A stretch of DNA of 64,000 nt, taken from IMG/VR virus record IMGVR_UViG_3300023174_000140, positions 1-64,000 of that record. One strand, given 5' to 3'. Made by a program: the position numbers and the translations under genes. Shown here one piece after another: positions 61,929-64,000 of the stretch. Below the pieces are notes generated by a model. That model saw only the letters and a program-made list of their open reading frames with translations. It was not told the origin of the DNA and made no database searches. Source of the DNA: a virus. Every line of letters begins with the position of its first letter. The stretch's first letter is position 1.

Positions 61929-63464
61929 ATGAATTTTGAATTCACAACCACATTTGCAAATTTACAAATTAAACCACTAGTTAGTGAAGAGAAGGATAAA
62001 TATCTTTCTCTTGCTTCTATTGATAGTTTAAAGAAATTTTTACCAGAAATTAATACAGAAAAAAATGTAGATCTTCTTCCTATAGCTTTTGATGCATGTG
62101 TAGTTAATAGAGTTAATAAAAATGGCGATGTAGTAAATTCATTAACTGCAGGAGAGATGCTTAAAGACTTTATAAATAAACCAATTAATGTTGAACACGA
62201 CAGAACAAAAGTAGTTGGTTGTATATTAACTGCTAGTTTTAGTAAATTTGGTACAAATGAAGTTCTTGCCGAAGATCAAGTAAAAGATATGAAAGAGCCA
62301 TTTTATATTACTCTTGGCGGAGTAATCTGGAAAATTATTAATCCTCAATTATCAAATCTAATAGAAGAAAGCAATGATCCTTCTAGTGAAAATTATATGA
62401 ACGTAAGTGCTAGTTGGGAGCTTGGATTTAATGAATACGATTTAGTTCTTATTAATGATAATAATAAAAACTTAGAAAATGCTAAATTTGTAACTGATGA
62501 AAAAGAAAAAGACAAATTAAAGAAAAATTTAAAAGCTTTTGGTGGTTCTGGTAAAATAGACAAAAATACATCTATTTATCGCCAAGTACTAGGAAATGTT
62601 ATTCCACTAGGGATAGGATTAACAGCTAATCCAGCTGCTGATGTACAAGGAGTGGCTACCAAAGATGAACAAAGTTTAGAAGTTGAAATTTCTAAACCAG
62701 AGGAAAATGACCAAATGTCAGATTCTTCTGATATTAATTGTGAAAATAATATTTCACAAGACGAAGAAAATACTGTAAATGAAGAAGGAGTTATAAACAG
62801 AATAATTATGAAAATAGAAAATATTAATCAAATAACCGATGAGCTTTTGAAGCAAGTAACTGCTTCTAGCGTTTCCGATTTTATTCAAGAGGAACTTAAA
62901 AAAGCCTCTGAAGCTTTCACAGCTGAAAAGAATGAAAAAGATCTTGCTATCAAAGCTACTCAAGAAAAATACGAAGCACTATCTACTGAAAGTGAAAAAG
63001 TAAAAGAAGAACTAAAAAAAGTAAAAGCTTCTCTTGCTAAACTTGAAGAAGAAAAAGTTGCTAAAGCTCAAGAAGAAGCCTTCAATTTAAGAATGGCTGC
63101 TTTTGACGAAGAATTTGACCTTTCTGATGAAGATCGTCAAGTTATCGCAACTGATATCAAAGATTTAAACGATGAATCTTTTGCTGCTTATAAAAATAAG
63201 ATGGCAGTTCTTATGAAAGAAAAAAATAAAGCTGCTAAAAAAGCAAAAGAAGAAGAAATGAAAAAAAGTAAAGCTTCCGAAGTTAAAGAAGAAATTAAAG
63301 CTTCAACATCTTCAGAACAATCTGCAACCGAAGTTGTAGATGAAGTTCTCGACAATTCTAACGTTGAGAAGAATTCAATCCCAAATTCAACAACAGCCGC
63401 TGAACTTTCGCTACGTGAAAAATATAGCAAAGCTTTCGGTTTTGAAGGATTTGATATTAAATAA
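61929..63464 (+). CDS. prohead protease-like protein fused to a scaffold-like coiled coil (511 aa)
   Basis: Residues 1-230 resemble a capsid-maturation protease: PINVEHDRTKVVG (His90) and ENYMNVSASWELGFNEYDLVL (candidate Ser160/Ser162), then IPLGIGLTANPAADVQG. Residues 330-450 are a long Lys/Glu coiled coil typical of scaffolding proteins, and the end AELSLREKYSKAFGFEGFDIK could bind the capsid. A protease-scaffold fusion is common in tailed phages; the catalytic serine is not certain. Confidence 0.7.
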   Translation: MNFEFTTTFANLQIKPLVSEEKDKYLSLASIDSLKKFLPEINTEKNVDLLPIAFDACVVNRVNKNGDVVNSLTAGEMLKDFINKPINVEHDRTKVVGCILTASFSKFGTNEVLAEDQVKDMKEPFYITLGGVIWKIINPQLSNLIEESNDPSSENYMNVSASWELGFNEYDLVLINDNNKNLENAKFVTDEKEKDKLKKNLKAFGGSGKIDKNTSIYRQVLGNVIPLGIGLTANPAADVQGVATKDEQSLEVEISKPEENDQMSDSSDINCENNISQDEENTVNEEGVINRIIMKIENINQITDELLKQVTASSVSDFIQEELKKASEAFTAEKNEKDLAIKATQEKYEALSTESEKVKEELKKVKASLAKLEEEKVAKAQEEAFNLRMAAFDEEFDLSDEDRQVIATDIKDLNDESFAAYKNKMAVLMKEKNKAAKKAKEEEMKKSKASEVKEEIKASTSSEQSATEVVDEVLDNSNVEKNSIPNSTTAAELSLREKYSKAFGFEGFDIK

Positions 63465-63485
63465 TAAACAAGGAGAAATAAATAT

Positions 63486-64000
63486 ATGGCATTTACATTA
63501 AGACCATTAAGAGACTACAGTGAGCATGATGTAGTCAACTTCTTTGCCGTTCAAGCAGATCAAGACGCCAATGGCGTTATTGCTCTAGCAGGCACAGTAG
63601 TTAAAGTCACAGGAAACGGTTTTCAACCAGTTGTAGCTTCTACAACTCCAGGTGGAACAGGATTTCTTGGAACAGTACCAGTTGATTTAGGCGCCAGTCT
63701 TGGAGTTCCAGGACTAAGCAACGTCGTTTCTAACCGTTATACTGTAAACGCAAAAGTTGCACCAGCTGTTCGCAGTGATGCAGCACCACTAGGAATTACC
63801 CTAATGAGCACTCAAGAGCTTGATGAAAATGGTGAAAAACTAATTTTCAAACCTCGCAAAGCTGCCGAAAAGGGAGTAGCCATCAGTGGTCAAGCAGTAC
63901 CAGTTCTAACTAAAGGCGTAGTAGTTTATAGTGGAACTAATATTGCTAATACAGCCAATGTTGGCGATGGAGTTTATGTATCAACAAGTGCTGGCGAATT
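63486..64000 (+). CDS. head protein, 3' end outside the window
   Basis: ATG at 63486 preceded by AAGGAG. The visible part (AFTLRPLRDYSEHDVVNFFAVQ, then GVIALAGTVVKVTGNGFQPV) is a beta-barrel-like sequence of the kind seen in head decoration proteins next to scaffolds; the major capsid protein is likely further right. No stop before base 64000. Confidence 0.6.
   Translation, partial: MAFTLRPLRDYSEHDVVNFFAVQADQDANGVIALAGTVVKVTGNGFQPVVASTTPGGTGFLGTVPVDLGASLGVPGLSNVVSNRYTVNAKVAPAVRSDAAPLGITLMSTQELDENGEKLIFKPRKAAEKGVAISGQAVPVLTKGVVVYSGTNIANTANVGDGVYVSTSAGE

Overview
The window is a stretch of a large, AT-rich, tailed double-stranded DNA phage genome. This is shown by a large terminase, a portal, a capsid protease-like/scaffold protein, several adhesin-like virion proteins, PhoH, an rIIB homologue, phage tRNAs and tightly packed small genes with 4-base ATGA overlaps. 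The host cannot be read directly. A 675-residue protein with autotransporter-type beta-strand repeats and a PEP-CTERM tail, plus an LpxH-like phosphoesterase and lipoproteins, suggests a Gram-negative host with an exosortase system; Verrucomicrobia-like bacteria are my first guess, by inference.

Layout. 1-20.3 kb: early/middle region on the plus strand. It holds rIIB, a RuvB-like AAA ATPase, a HhH-like protein, a deaminase, a 3D-domain lipoprotein, a MazG-like pyrophosphohydrolase, a DUF6878/DUF6915-like pair and dozens of unknown small or micro-proteins, then tRNA-Asp beside two structured RNA candidates. 20.3-31.5 kb: an accessory region of small transcription units on both strands (DUF932, ArdC-like, GP88-like and SleB-like genes, four more tRNAs, a third structured RNA). 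Its unit boundaries carry copies of a dyad repeat built from four alternating half-sites, which looks like a cassette array. 31.5-64 kb: late region, nearly all plus strand. It holds PhoH, multi-module virion proteins, the PEP-CTERM protein, a sigma-like factor, an ERCC4-type nuclease, terminase, portal, a long run of fibre/adhesin-like proteins, a holin/lipoprotein/lysozyme set, the capsid protease-scaffold protein and the start of a head protein that runs off the right edge.

Expression. Two promoter families stand out. Early and accessory genes have TTGACA-like and TATATT-like boxes 16-17 bases apart, with the ATG usually exactly 6 bases after the -10 box. Late genes have a single GTGTAAT box, usually 7 bases before the ATG. 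In both cases the predicted transcription start falls on or next to the start codon, so much of this phage appears to make leaderless mRNAs. Genes that lack such a promoter use ATGA coupling or a plain AGGAG ribosome site. A sigma-like protein at 44.1 kb is the obvious candidate for reading the late box.

Most promising items for follow-up: the leaderless two-class promoter system, the dyad-bounded cassette array, three structured RNAs with their own promoters, a PEP-CTERM surface protein with an intrinsic terminator inside its signal-peptide codons, two tRNAs whose variable arms do not match their anticodons, and a tryptophan-ending module shared by several virion proteins. All functional calls are from motifs read by eye; no database search was run.
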